NCBI GenBank assembly: GCA_946887075.1
Contig: CAMPKA010000003.1
Span: 197,282 to 261,281, forward strand
From: an uncultured Salinimicrobium sp.
GTDB lineage: Bacteria; Bacteroidota; Bacteroidia; Flavobacteriales; Flavobacteriaceae
Direction: 5' to 3'
Length of the DNA stretch: 64,000 nucleotides
Shown here: positions 34,638-42,533 of the stretch, in pieces
Layout of the letters: each line of letters opens with the position of its first letter
Numbering within the stretch: position 1 is the first letter of the stretch
Notes under the pieces: model-generated
Told to the model about the DNA's origin: nothing
What the model saw: the letters and a program-made list of their open reading frames with translations, nothing else
The model's database searches: none
Program-made: the position numbers and the translations under genes

Positions 34638-35078
34638 ATGAAGGAAAGGACCATCGATTATGTCTTAAGGGCGACGTGGATCGCCGTAGCCAAGATGTAC
34701 AATGAAGAAGCCAATAAGGCGGGAAGTACGATGGCTACAGGATTCGCCCTGCTCAGTATTGATCCGGAGAAAGGAACCCCGTCAACCTCTCTGGGTCCCA
34801 AGATGGGAATGGAGGCTACCAGCCTGTCCAGAACCCTGAGGACCATGGAGGAAAAAGGACTGATCAGAAGAAGTAAAAATCCTGCGGACGGACGCAGCGT
34901 TCTGATCCATCTGACGGAGTTTGGAAAAGAAATGAGGGATTATTCCAAGAGCGTCGTGATTTCTTTCGATGAAGCAGTAAAAAAGGAAATACCGGAGGAA
35001 GACCTCCAGAAATTTATCGAGGTGGCCAATAAAATCATGGACCTTGTCGCGACCAAAAAGATTCATTCAGGTACCTGA
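34638..35078 (+). CDS. MarR-family transcriptional regulator of fatty acid oxidation
   Basis: 146 residues, one winged helix-turn-helix domain flanked by dimerisation helices (MatAMGMEATSLSRTLRTMEE-like recognition region at about 53-72, wing LIRRSKNPADGRSVLIHLT at 75-93). It heads an operon with the three beta-oxidation genes and carries a palindromic operator in its own promoter, so it probably represses itself and the genes until an acyl-CoA or fatty acid binds; that ligand is an inference from the gene context. The fadN start lies 28 bases after its stop. Confidence 0.9.
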   Translation: MKERTIDYVLRATWIAVAKMYNEEANKAGSTMATGFALLSIDPEKGTPSTSLGPKMGMEATSLSRTLRTMEEKGLIRRSKNPADGRSVLIHLTEFGKEMRDYSKSVVISFDEAVKKEIPEEDLQKFIEVANKIMDLVATKKIHSGT

Positions 35079-35106
35079 AAGGGTATTCGGACCAAAATTT
35101 ATATCA

Positions 35107-37512
35107 ATGAAAAGACGGATAAATAAAGTTGCAGTTATCGGCTCTGGCATTATGGGGAGTGGAATAGCCTGTCATTTTGCCAATATCGGGGTTCAGGTCC
35201 TTCTTTTGGACATTGTTCCCCGGGAACTTACTCCGGAAGAGAAAAAAGAAGGGTTTGATCTGGAAAGTCCATCTGTTCGGAACAGGATTGTCAATAACTC
35301 CTTAAAGAACGCCTTAAAATCCAATCCTTCTCCGATCTACCATAAGGACTTCGCCCAAAGGATCCGGACCGGGAATCTGGAGGACGATCTTAAAGGTATC
35401 TCCGAGGTTGACTGGATAATTGAGGTAGTTGTTGAACGGCTCGATGTGAAAAAAGAGGTCTTTGCTCAATTGGAGAAATTCCGTACGCCCGGTACTATCG
35501 TCACTTCCAATACTTCAGGAATTCCTATCGCAAAGATGTGTGACGGCCGCAGCGAAGACTTTAGAAAGCACTTCTGTGGGACACATTTTTTCAATCCTCC
35601 CCGATACCTCCGACTTTTGGAAATCATTCCTGGGCCGGACACCGCCCCCGACCTCATCGAATTTCTGGAAGGATACGGCGAGAAGTTCCTCGGCAAAAAA
35701 ACCGTAGTGGCCAAGGACACTCCAGCCTTCATCGGGAACCGGATTGGCATATTCAGTATCATGAGTCTGTTCCACACCATGAAGGAGATGGGACTGAGCA
35801 TAGAAGAGGTAGACAAACTTACCGGCCCCGTTATCGGGAGACCCAAATCAGCGACTTTCCGGACTGTAGATGTAGTGGGCCTCGATACGCTGGTACATGT
35901 AGCCAATGGTCTTTATGAAGGTGTCCCGGAAGATGAGGCACACGAATTGTTCGCCCAGCCGGCCTATATAAAGGAGATGATGGATAAGGGATGGTATGGA
36001 AGTAAAAGCGGCCAGGGGTTTTATAAAAAAAACAGGAACAAAGATGGATCAAGTGAAATTCTTGCGCTTGACCTGGAGACCCTGGCCTATAGGCCGCAAA
36101 AGAAGAGCTCCTTCCCTACTCTTGAAAAGACCCGCTCCATAGAAGAGGTAAAGGATCGGTTCGAAGTTTTATTGGCGGGTGCCGATAAGGCAGGAGAATT
36201 CTACCGCAGGACCTTCTCGGCACTTTTCGCCTACGCATCCAACCGGATTCCCGAAATCACTGATGAACTCTACAAAATAGATGATGCGATGAAAGCGGGC
36301 TTCGGGTGGGAACACGGCCCTTTCGAAATCTGGGACGCCGTCGGAGTGGAGAATGGGTTGGAGATCATGAAAGCGCAGCACCATCAGCCGGCCGATTGGG
36401 TGGCACAGATGCTTCAAAAAGGAATTTCCAGTTTTTACAAAGTAGAAGATGGGCGGAGTCATTATTATGACATTGACAAGCAGGATTATTTGGAAAAACC
36501 CGGGCAGGATAACTTCATCATTTTGGACAATATCCGGGAGTCGAAACAGGTATTCCGCAATAATGGCGTAGTTGTGGAGGATCTCGGTGACGGAATCCTC
36601 AATGTGGAGTTCCGCAGTAAAATGAATACCATCGGGGGTGATGTTCTCGACGGTCTCAATAAAGCTCTCGATCTCGCCGAGAAGGAATTCCAGGGGCTGG
36701 TGGTGGCTAACAACGGAAAGAATTTTTCAGTGGGAGCAAACATAGGCATGATCTTTATGATGGCTGTCGAGCAGGAATACGACGAGCTTAATGCGGCCAT
36801 TAAATATTTTCAGGATACGATGATGCGCATGCGCTACAGTTCTATTCCTACAGTTGCCGCACCCCATTCGATGACCTTTGGAGGAGGGTGCGAACTGGCT
36901 TTGCATGCTGATAAGGTGGTAGCTGCAGCTGAGACGTACATCGGTTTGGTCGAATTCGGTGTAGGGGTAATCCCGGGAGGGGGTGGAACAAAAGAAATGA
37001 CCCTAAGGGCATCTGAACTGTTCCGAAAGGATGATGTGGAACTCAATAGCCTCAGGGAATACTTCCTGACCATCGCAATGGCCAAGGTGTCTACCTCTGC
37101 ATATGAAGCTTTTGATCTTGGTATCCTCAAAAAAGGCCGGGACGTAATTGTGGTAAATCCCGATCGCCAATTGGCCATGGCTAAAAAACAAGCCCTGTTA
37201 ATGGCGGAGAACGGCTATACCAAACCCATCGAACGCCGAGATGTCAAGGTGTTGGGAAGGCAGGCTCTGGGAGCTTTCTACGTAGGTACTGACCAGATGC
37301 TCGCCGGAAACTTTATCAGCCAACACGATAAGAAAATGGCCAATAAACTCGCCTATGTGATGACAGGGGGTGATCTTTCGGCTAACTCCTATGTCAGCGA
37401 ACAATATTTGCTTGATCTGGAACGGGAAGCATTTTTATCTCTTACGGGAGAACGAAAAACCCTTGAACGGTTACAGCATATGCTGCAGAAAGGAAAACCC
37501 CTCAGGAATTAA
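35107..37512 (+). CDS. fadN: 3-hydroxyacyl-CoA dehydrogenase / enoyl-CoA hydratase, FadN type
   Basis: 801 residues from the ATG at 35107 (MKRRINKVAVIGSGIMGSG); the earlier in-frame codons overlap the MarR gene. Two activities of the beta-oxidation cycle: an N-terminal NAD-dependent dehydrogenase (Rossmann motif GSGIMG at 10-15, then a 3-hydroxyacyl-CoA dehydrogenase helical domain to about 310 and again about 355-450) and a C-terminal crotonase-fold hydratase (about 500-700; FSVGANIG oxyanion region near 540 and IPGGGGTKEMT near 622). The dehydrogenase comes first, as in FadN of Bacillus, opposite to FadB. Second gene of the MarR-fadNAE operon. Confidence 0.92.
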   Translation: MKRRINKVAVIGSGIMGSGIACHFANIGVQVLLLDIVPRELTPEEKKEGFDLESPSVRNRIVNNSLKNALKSNPSPIYHKDFAQRIRTGNLEDDLKGISEVDWIIEVVVERLDVKKEVFAQLEKFRTPGTIVTSNTSGIPIAKMCDGRSEDFRKHFCGTHFFNPPRYLRLLEIIPGPDTAPDLIEFLEGYGEKFLGKKTVVAKDTPAFIGNRIGIFSIMSLFHTMKEMGLSIEEVDKLTGPVIGRPKSATFRTVDVVGLDTLVHVANGLYEGVPEDEAHELFAQPAYIKEMMDKGWYGSKSGQGFYKKNRNKDGSSEILALDLETLAYRPQKKSSFPTLEKTRSIEEVKDRFEVLLAGADKAGEFYRRTFSALFAYASNRIPEITDELYKIDDAMKAGFGWEHGPFEIWDAVGVENGLEIMKAQHHQPADWVAQMLQKGISSFYKVEDGRSHYYDIDKQDYLEKPGQDNFIILDNIRESKQVFRNNGVVVEDLGDGILNVEFRSKMNTIGGDVLDGLNKALDLAEKEFQGLVVANNGKNFSVGANIGMIFMMAVEQEYDELNAAIKYFQDTMMRMRYSSIPTVAAPHSMTFGGGCELALHADKVVAAAETYIGLVEFGVGVIPGGGGTKEMTLRASELFRKDDVELNSLREYFLTIAMAKVSTSAYEAFDLGILKKGRDVIVVNPDRQLAMAKKQALLMAENGYTKPIERRDVKVLGRQALGAFYVGTDQMLAGNFISQHDKKMANKLAYVMTGGDLSANSYVSEQYLLDLEREAFLSLTGERKTLERLQHMLQKGKPLRN

Positions 37513-37546
37513 TGGCTAAGCGTTCAAAAGATTAAAAAAATCAGAC

Positions 37547-38737
37547 ATGAAGAGAGCATATATCGTAAAAGCATACAGAACCGCCGTAGGAAAAGCTCCT
37601 AGAGGAGTCTTCCGGTTCACCAGGCCGGATGACCTGGCTGCCAGCACCATCCAATATCTGATGGAGAGACTTCCTCAGCTTGACAGGAACCGGATCGACG
37701 ATGTTATCGTGGGCAATGCCATGCCGGAGGCAGAACAGGGGCTAAATGTGGGTCGCTTTATTTCATTGATGGGACTTGATACGGAAAAGGTGCCGGGTAT
37801 GACTGTCAATCGGTACTGTGCTTCGGGGCTGGAGACTATTGCAATCGCTACGGCTAAAATAGAAAGTGGGATGGCAGAATGTATCATTGCTGGAGGAACA
37901 GAAAGCATGAGTTACATTCCTATGGGAGGTTTTAAACCGGTCCCGAATTACAAATTAACCTCAGACAAACGCGAGGAATATTACTGGGGAATGGGTTTAA
38001 CCGCAGAGGCAGTTGCTGAAAAATATGGGGTGACTCGAGAACAGCAGGATGAGTTTGCCCTTTCCTCGCACAAAAAGGCACTTCAGGCTCAGCAGGAGGG
38101 GGCGTTCGAAGATCAGATCGTTCCGATTGAGGTGGAGGAGGTTTTTGTCGATCCGGAAGGAAGAAAACGAAAAAGATCTTACGTAGTCACCAAAGACGAA
38201 GGACCGAGGGCAGACACCTCCATTGAAGCTCTGGCTAACCTGAAACCTGTTTTCTCCCAGGGTGGCAGCGTCACCGCGGGTAATTCTTCTCAAATGAGCG
38301 ACGGTGCAGCTTTCGCCATGGTAATGAGTGAGGACCTGGTAAAAGAGCTGAATCTTGAACCGGTGGCACGTTTGGTCAGTTACGCTGTTGTAGGGGTGGA
38401 ACCGCGACTTATGGGTATCGGTCCCATTCATGCCATACCCCGTGCACTCGAAAAGGCGGGTCTGAACACTAAGGATCTGGAGATCATCGAATTGAATGAG
38501 GCATTTGCTGCCCAGGCAGTCGCTGTGATCAAGGACCTGGATCTGGACCCGGAAAAGGTCAATCCTACAGGAGGAGCCATCGCTATGGGCCATCCTCTTG
38601 GTTGTACCGGTGCAAAGCTCTCAGTCCAGCTTTTAGATCAGATGAGACGAAAAAACTTGGGGGACCGGTATGGTATGGTCACCATGTGCGTCGGGACAGG
38701 CCAGGGAGCTGCTGGTATATACGAATTCCTGAGATAA
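37547..38737 (+). CDS. fadA: Acetyl-CoA acyltransferase (3-ketoacyl-CoA thiolase)
   Basis: Cleaves 3-ketoacyl-CoA with CoA to acetyl-CoA and a shortened acyl-CoA, the last step of beta-oxidation. 396 residues, the normal thiolase length. The acyl-carrying cysteine is Cys91 in VNRYCASGLE; the base histidine is in GGAIAMGHPLGCTGA and the second catalytic cysteine in MCVGTGQGAAGIYE near the end. It starts 34 bases after fadN and ends 21 bases before the acyl-CoA dehydrogenase, in operon. Confidence 0.95.
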   Translation: MKRAYIVKAYRTAVGKAPRGVFRFTRPDDLAASTIQYLMERLPQLDRNRIDDVIVGNAMPEAEQGLNVGRFISLMGLDTEKVPGMTVNRYCASGLETIAIATAKIESGMAECIIAGGTESMSYIPMGGFKPVPNYKLTSDKREEYYWGMGLTAEAVAEKYGVTREQQDEFALSSHKKALQAQQEGAFEDQIVPIEVEEVFVDPEGRKRKRSYVVTKDEGPRADTSIEALANLKPVFSQGGSVTAGNSSQMSDGAAFAMVMSEDLVKELNLEPVARLVSYAVVGVEPRLMGIGPIHAIPRALEKAGLNTKDLEIIELNEAFAAQAVAVIKDLDLDPEKVNPTGGAIAMGHPLGCTGAKLSVQLLDQMRRKNLGDRYGMVTMCVGTGQGAAGIYEFLR

Positions 38738-38758
38738 TGACTATAATTCAAAAAAACG

Positions 38759-40573
38759 ATGAATAAGGAAAAAGAGCATTCGGAAAAGGAACCGCTACGC
38801 GGAGGTCAGTTCCTGGTCAAGGAAATAGGACCTGAAGAGGTCTTTACCCCTGAAGATCTTACTGATGAACAAAAACTCATGCGGGATTCGGTGATCGAAT
38901 TTGTCGATCGGGAAATCGCCCCGAGGAAACCGGAATTCGAGAAGAAGAATTACCAGCTTACCCAGGACCTGCTGAGGAAATCCGGGGAAATGGGATTTCT
39001 GGGTGTCTCTGTACCCGAAGCATACGGAGGTCTGGGAATGGGATTTATCGCGACGATGATCGTTGTGGATTATATTTCTGGGGTGACCGGATCCTTCTCT
39101 ACTGCCTTTGGCGCCCATTCCGGGATCGGTACTCTTCCCATCAGCCTTTACGGGACTGAGGAGCAAAGAAAAAAGTACCTGCCGAAGTTGGCCTCTGGGG
39201 AGTGGTTCGGATCCTATGCCCTTACGGAACCCGGGGCGGGAAGCGACGCGAATTCAGGAAAAACCAGAGCCGTTCTTTCAGCAGATAAAACCCATTACAG
39301 CATCAGTGGTCAGAAGATGTGGATTTCCAATGCAGGATTCTGTAACCTGATGATCGTTTTCGCGCGAATTGAGGATGACAAGAATATTACAGGTTTTATC
39401 GTTGAGTTTGATCCCGAGAATGGGATCTCTCTGGGAGAGGAGGAGAAGAAACTGGGGATCCACTCCTCCTCTACCCGTCAGGTCTTCTTCAACGATACCA
39501 AAGTTCCGGTGGAAAACATGCTCTCGGATCGGGGAAATGGCTTTAAAATAGCGATGAATGCTCTCAACGTGGGAAGAATTAAACTTGCCGGGGCCTGTCT
39601 GGATGCCCAGCGAAGAACGATAGATGCCGCGGTAAAATACGCGAACGATCGGGTTCAATTCGGTTCTCCCATCGCAAGTTTCGGAGCTATAAAATCCAAA
39701 CTGGCAGAGATGGCAACCTCAGCTTATATCGGAGAATCCGCTACTTATCGGGCGGCAGGGGATATCGAACAGCGAATCCTTCTGAGATCACAGGCGGGGG
39801 CGGGACATCAGGAAGCTGAGCTGAAAGGAGTGGAGGAATACGCTATTGAATGCTCGCTCCTGAAAGTGGCCGCCTCAGAGGATCTCCAGAACTGTACTGA
39901 TGAAGGGATCCAAATCTTCGGAGGGATGGGGTTTTCGGCGGATGCCCCAATGGAGTCAGCCTGGAGGGATGCAAGGATCACGCGCATCTATGAAGGCACC
40001 AATGAGATCAACCGAATGCTGTGCGTCGGAATGCTGATCAAGAAGGCGATGAAAGGTCATGTTGACTTGATGGGGCCAGCAATGGACGTCCGGGAGCAAC
40101 TTACTTCCATTCCTTCCTTCGATAAACCAGATTACCAGGAAATACTTTCAGAAGAGCTCGAAATGATCCGAAAATTGAAGAAGGTATTTCTTATGGTCGC
40201 AGGGGGGGCGGTACAAAAATTCGGACCAGACCTGGAAGATCAGCAACAGCTCCTTTTGGCTTCTGCAGATATCCTCATTGAGATCTACATGGCAGAATCG
40301 GGAATCCTAAGAACGATCAAGAATGTACAACGCCTTGGAGAAGAAAACCAGCTGGAACAAATTGCCATGGCGAAGTTGTATCTGTACAATGCGGTAAATC
40401 TCGTTACCACCAAGGCAAGAGAAGGAATCATTTCCCTTGCCGATGGGGATGAACAGCGAATGATGCTCATGGGTCTCAAACGGTTTACTAAATATGATAA
40501 CTATCCCAATGTGGTGGACCTTCGAAACAAAATTGCGGATCGACTGATTTCAGAAAACACTTTCTGTTACTGA
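38759..40573 (+). CDS. fadE: Acyl-CoA dehydrogenase, FadE type
   Basis: FAD-dependent oxidation of acyl-CoA to trans-2-enoyl-CoA, the first step of beta-oxidation. 604 residues. The N-terminal helical domain, beta domain (YALTEPGAGSDA near 160, WISNAG near 185) and C-terminal helical domain (about 255-415) are present; the catalytic base is Glu412 in IYEGTNEINRM. An extra helical domain of about 170 residues follows, as in Bacillus FadE-type enzymes. Last gene of the MarR-fadN-fadA operon; the hairpin at 40598 closes it. Confidence 0.94.
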   Translation: MNKEKEHSEKEPLRGGQFLVKEIGPEEVFTPEDLTDEQKLMRDSVIEFVDREIAPRKPEFEKKNYQLTQDLLRKSGEMGFLGVSVPEAYGGLGMGFIATMIVVDYISGVTGSFSTAFGAHSGIGTLPISLYGTEEQRKKYLPKLASGEWFGSYALTEPGAGSDANSGKTRAVLSADKTHYSISGQKMWISNAGFCNLMIVFARIEDDKNITGFIVEFDPENGISLGEEEKKLGIHSSSTRQVFFNDTKVPVENMLSDRGNGFKIAMNALNVGRIKLAGACLDAQRRTIDAAVKYANDRVQFGSPIASFGAIKSKLAEMATSAYIGESATYRAAGDIEQRILLRSQAGAGHQEAELKGVEEYAIECSLLKVAASEDLQNCTDEGIQIFGGMGFSADAPMESAWRDARITRIYEGTNEINRMLCVGMLIKKAMKGHVDLMGPAMDVREQLTSIPSFDKPDYQEILSEELEMIRKLKKVFLMVAGGAVQKFGPDLEDQQQLLLASADILIEIYMAESGILRTIKNVQRLGEENQLEQIAMAKLYLYNAVNLVTTKAREGIISLADGDEQRMMLMGLKRFTKYDNYPNVVDLRNKIADRLISENTFCY

Positions 40574-40597
40574 ACCCATAGAGAAATAAAGATGATG

Positions 40598-40619
40598 AAG
40601 GCCTTCAAAAGAAGGCCTT
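40598..40619. terminator. Hairpin between convergent fadE and GH15 genes
   Basis: AAGGCCTTC (40598-40606) / GAAGGCCTT (40611-40619) with an AAAA loop, between the stops of fadE (40573) and the GH15 gene (40625). No T-run follows on the plus strand; it probably acts on both strands. Its arms match the hairpin after rpmE (15256-15279). Confidence 0.55.
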
Positions 40620-40624
40620 GCTTC

Positions 40625-42439
40625 CTAGAACTCCTCTGCCTCCAAAATGGCAGATAAGCGTTCATGCGAGGTTTCCCCCTGGCTGATGTTCATGGCTGTT
40701 TCGATCAGGGCGAGGTGTGAGTATGCCTGTGGAAAATTTCCCAGTAGCCTCTTCGTTCTGAAATCGAGATCCTCACTGAACAAGCCGAGGTGATTACTGT
40801 AAGAAACAAGTTCCTCAAACATTTTCACTGCCTTTTGCCGCTCCCCTATTTTGTAGAGGCTATTGATAAACCAGAAGGTACAAATGGTAAATGAAGAAGA
40901 AGGAAGACCAAAATCATCCTTGTTCTTATATCTGTACAGCAGACCGTTATAGCAGAGATCTTTTTCTATTGCCCGGACCGTACCTACAAATCTCGGGTCT
41001 TTAGCCCGGATAAACCCATAGGTTTCCATCAGCAGGACTGAGGCATCCAGGTCCGTCGATCCGTAGGACTGGGTATAGGCTTCAAGATCCTCATTCCAAC
41101 CATGCTGATAAATGTCGTCATAGATCTCCTGTCTGAGGTCCTTCCATTTCCTGTCGTTGATACCGTTGCGCAGGATTTCGCCGATCTTCACTGCCCTGTC
41201 GACCGCAACCCAGCAAAGAAGTTTTGAGAAGGTAAAATGCCTCTGCTCCGTCCGGAATTCCCAGATTCCCTTATCTGGCTGCCTCCAGTGCGCCTCAACA
41301 ATCCGGACTATTCCCCTTACGATGGTCCAGAGTTCCTCACTGTTTTCGAGTTTGGTCTCAAATTGGACGAACTGCTGGAAGATCACCTCCATCAGGATTC
41401 CGTAGATATCGTTCTGCTTTTGCACATAAGCAGCGTTTCCTATTCGAACCGGCTTCGAATTCTCATAGCCCTCCAAATGGTCCAGGATGTGTTCCGTCAG
41501 CTCTTTTTCTCCATTGATCCCGTACATAATCTGAAGTTTTTCATCCTTATTCGGGATCAGGTCAATAATAAACTGGAGGTATCTTTCTGCGGATTCCCTG
41601 TGACCAAGGCTTGAAAGCACCTTGATGACCATCGAGGCATCTCTGATCCAACAGAACCGGTAATCCCAGTTCCTCACTTCTCCAATGGTCTCTGGAAGAG
41701 AAGTGGTTGCTGCCGCTAAAACCGCGCCTGTTTTGTCATAACTCAGTACCTTTAACACGAGCGCGCTTCTGTTGATTTCTTTGTTATACTTGGAGAACCG
41801 GGTGGTGTGTTCACTCCAGTTCATCCAGTACGTCCTGGTCCTCTGGAACTTTAGATGGATCCTTTCCAGGTCCTGATCCCGCAGTTTCTCATGATATCCC
41901 ATAAGAAAATAGGCATCCTCCTTCAAGGTGATCTCCTTTCCGTACAAAATATCGTCCAACCCGAGATTGCTGTACAGGTATAGCGAATCATATTTGCCCT
42001 CACGGATCGTGCTCTTCAGAAAAAATTCATGATTTTCAGTCCGGGTTTCTTCACGGGCATAATTCAACCGTGGATCATATTGAACCCTTATTACGGGCTG
42101 GCCTTTCAGAATCCGGACCAGTCGGATCACATCCGGAGGATGATAGAAATCGCCATCTTCCTCCCGGTATCTGGGCATGAAATCAAGAAGTTCGAAGGAA
42201 GCCGACCCCTTTTCAAAAAGGGTTCGTAGAATATTGGTCTTCCCCAGATATTCCTGAGTAATGGAATATTCGGAATCGACTTTGATGGCGAAATTCCCTC
42301 CTTTTTCCGGGTCAAGAAGCTTAGCGAACACGGAAGCTGAGTTAAACCTGGGCAGGCAACACCAGTCCAGGGAGCCTTCCTTTGAAATCAATGCAGCACT
42401 GGTACAATTTCCAATGATGCCATAGTTCAAATTGTCCAT
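40625..42439 (-). CDS. Glycoside hydrolase family 15 protein (glucoamylase- or trehalase-like)
   Basis: 604 residues from the ATG at 42439 (MDNLNYGIIGNCTSAALISK); the longer frame from 42583 would cross the divergent promoter region. The N-terminal beta-sandwich domain is followed by an (alpha/alpha)6 barrel with the GH15 motifs NWDYRFCWIRDASM and FTICTFWFINSLYKIGER. GH15 contains glucoamylases and also trehalases (known from mycobacteria). The gene is divergent from the fused trehalose-phosphate synthase/phosphatase, which favours trehalose as substrate, but that is an inference. No signal peptide, so the enzyme is cytoplasmic. Confidence 0.88.
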   Translation of the reverse strand: MDNLNYGIIGNCTSAALISKEGSLDWCCLPRFNSASVFAKLLDPEKGGNFAIKVDSEYSITQEYLGKTNILRTLFEKGSASFELLDFMPRYREEDGDFYHPPDVIRLVRILKGQPVIRVQYDPRLNYAREETRTENHEFFLKSTIREGKYDSLYLYSNLGLDDILYGKEITLKEDAYFLMGYHEKLRDQDLERIHLKFQRTRTYWMNWSEHTTRFSKYNKEINRSALVLKVLSYDKTGAVLAAATTSLPETIGEVRNWDYRFCWIRDASMVIKVLSSLGHRESAERYLQFIIDLIPNKDEKLQIMYGINGEKELTEHILDHLEGYENSKPVRIGNAAYVQKQNDIYGILMEVIFQQFVQFETKLENSEELWTIVRGIVRIVEAHWRQPDKGIWEFRTEQRHFTFSKLLCWVAVDRAVKIGEILRNGINDRKWKDLRQEIYDDIYQHGWNEDLEAYTQSYGSTDLDASVLLMETYGFIRAKDPRFVGTVRAIEKDLCYNGLLYRYKNKDDFGLPSSSFTICTFWFINSLYKIGERQKAVKMFEELVSYSNHLGLFSEDLDFRTKRLLGNFPQAYSHLALIETAMNISQGETSHERLSAILEAEEF

Positions 42440-42477
42440 TTCTATTAAATTTCTTTTAAATGCGTGGTGTGCTGTTC

Positions 42478-42495
42478 TAAATTTTCGGAAATTTA
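42478..42495. promoter_or_regulatory. Palindrome at the exact centre of the divergent GH15-otsAB region
   Basis: TAAATTT (42478-42484) and AAATTTA (42489-42495) with four bases between, centred at 42486.5 in a 94-base divergent gap (42440-42533). Each arm reads TAAATTTT or TAAATTTC on its strand, one base from a TAnnTTTG box, so the two -7 boxes may share the sequence. Confidence 0.45.
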
Positions 42496-42533
42496 AGGAA
42501 AACCTAATTGACGGAACACGTTGAAAATTCATT

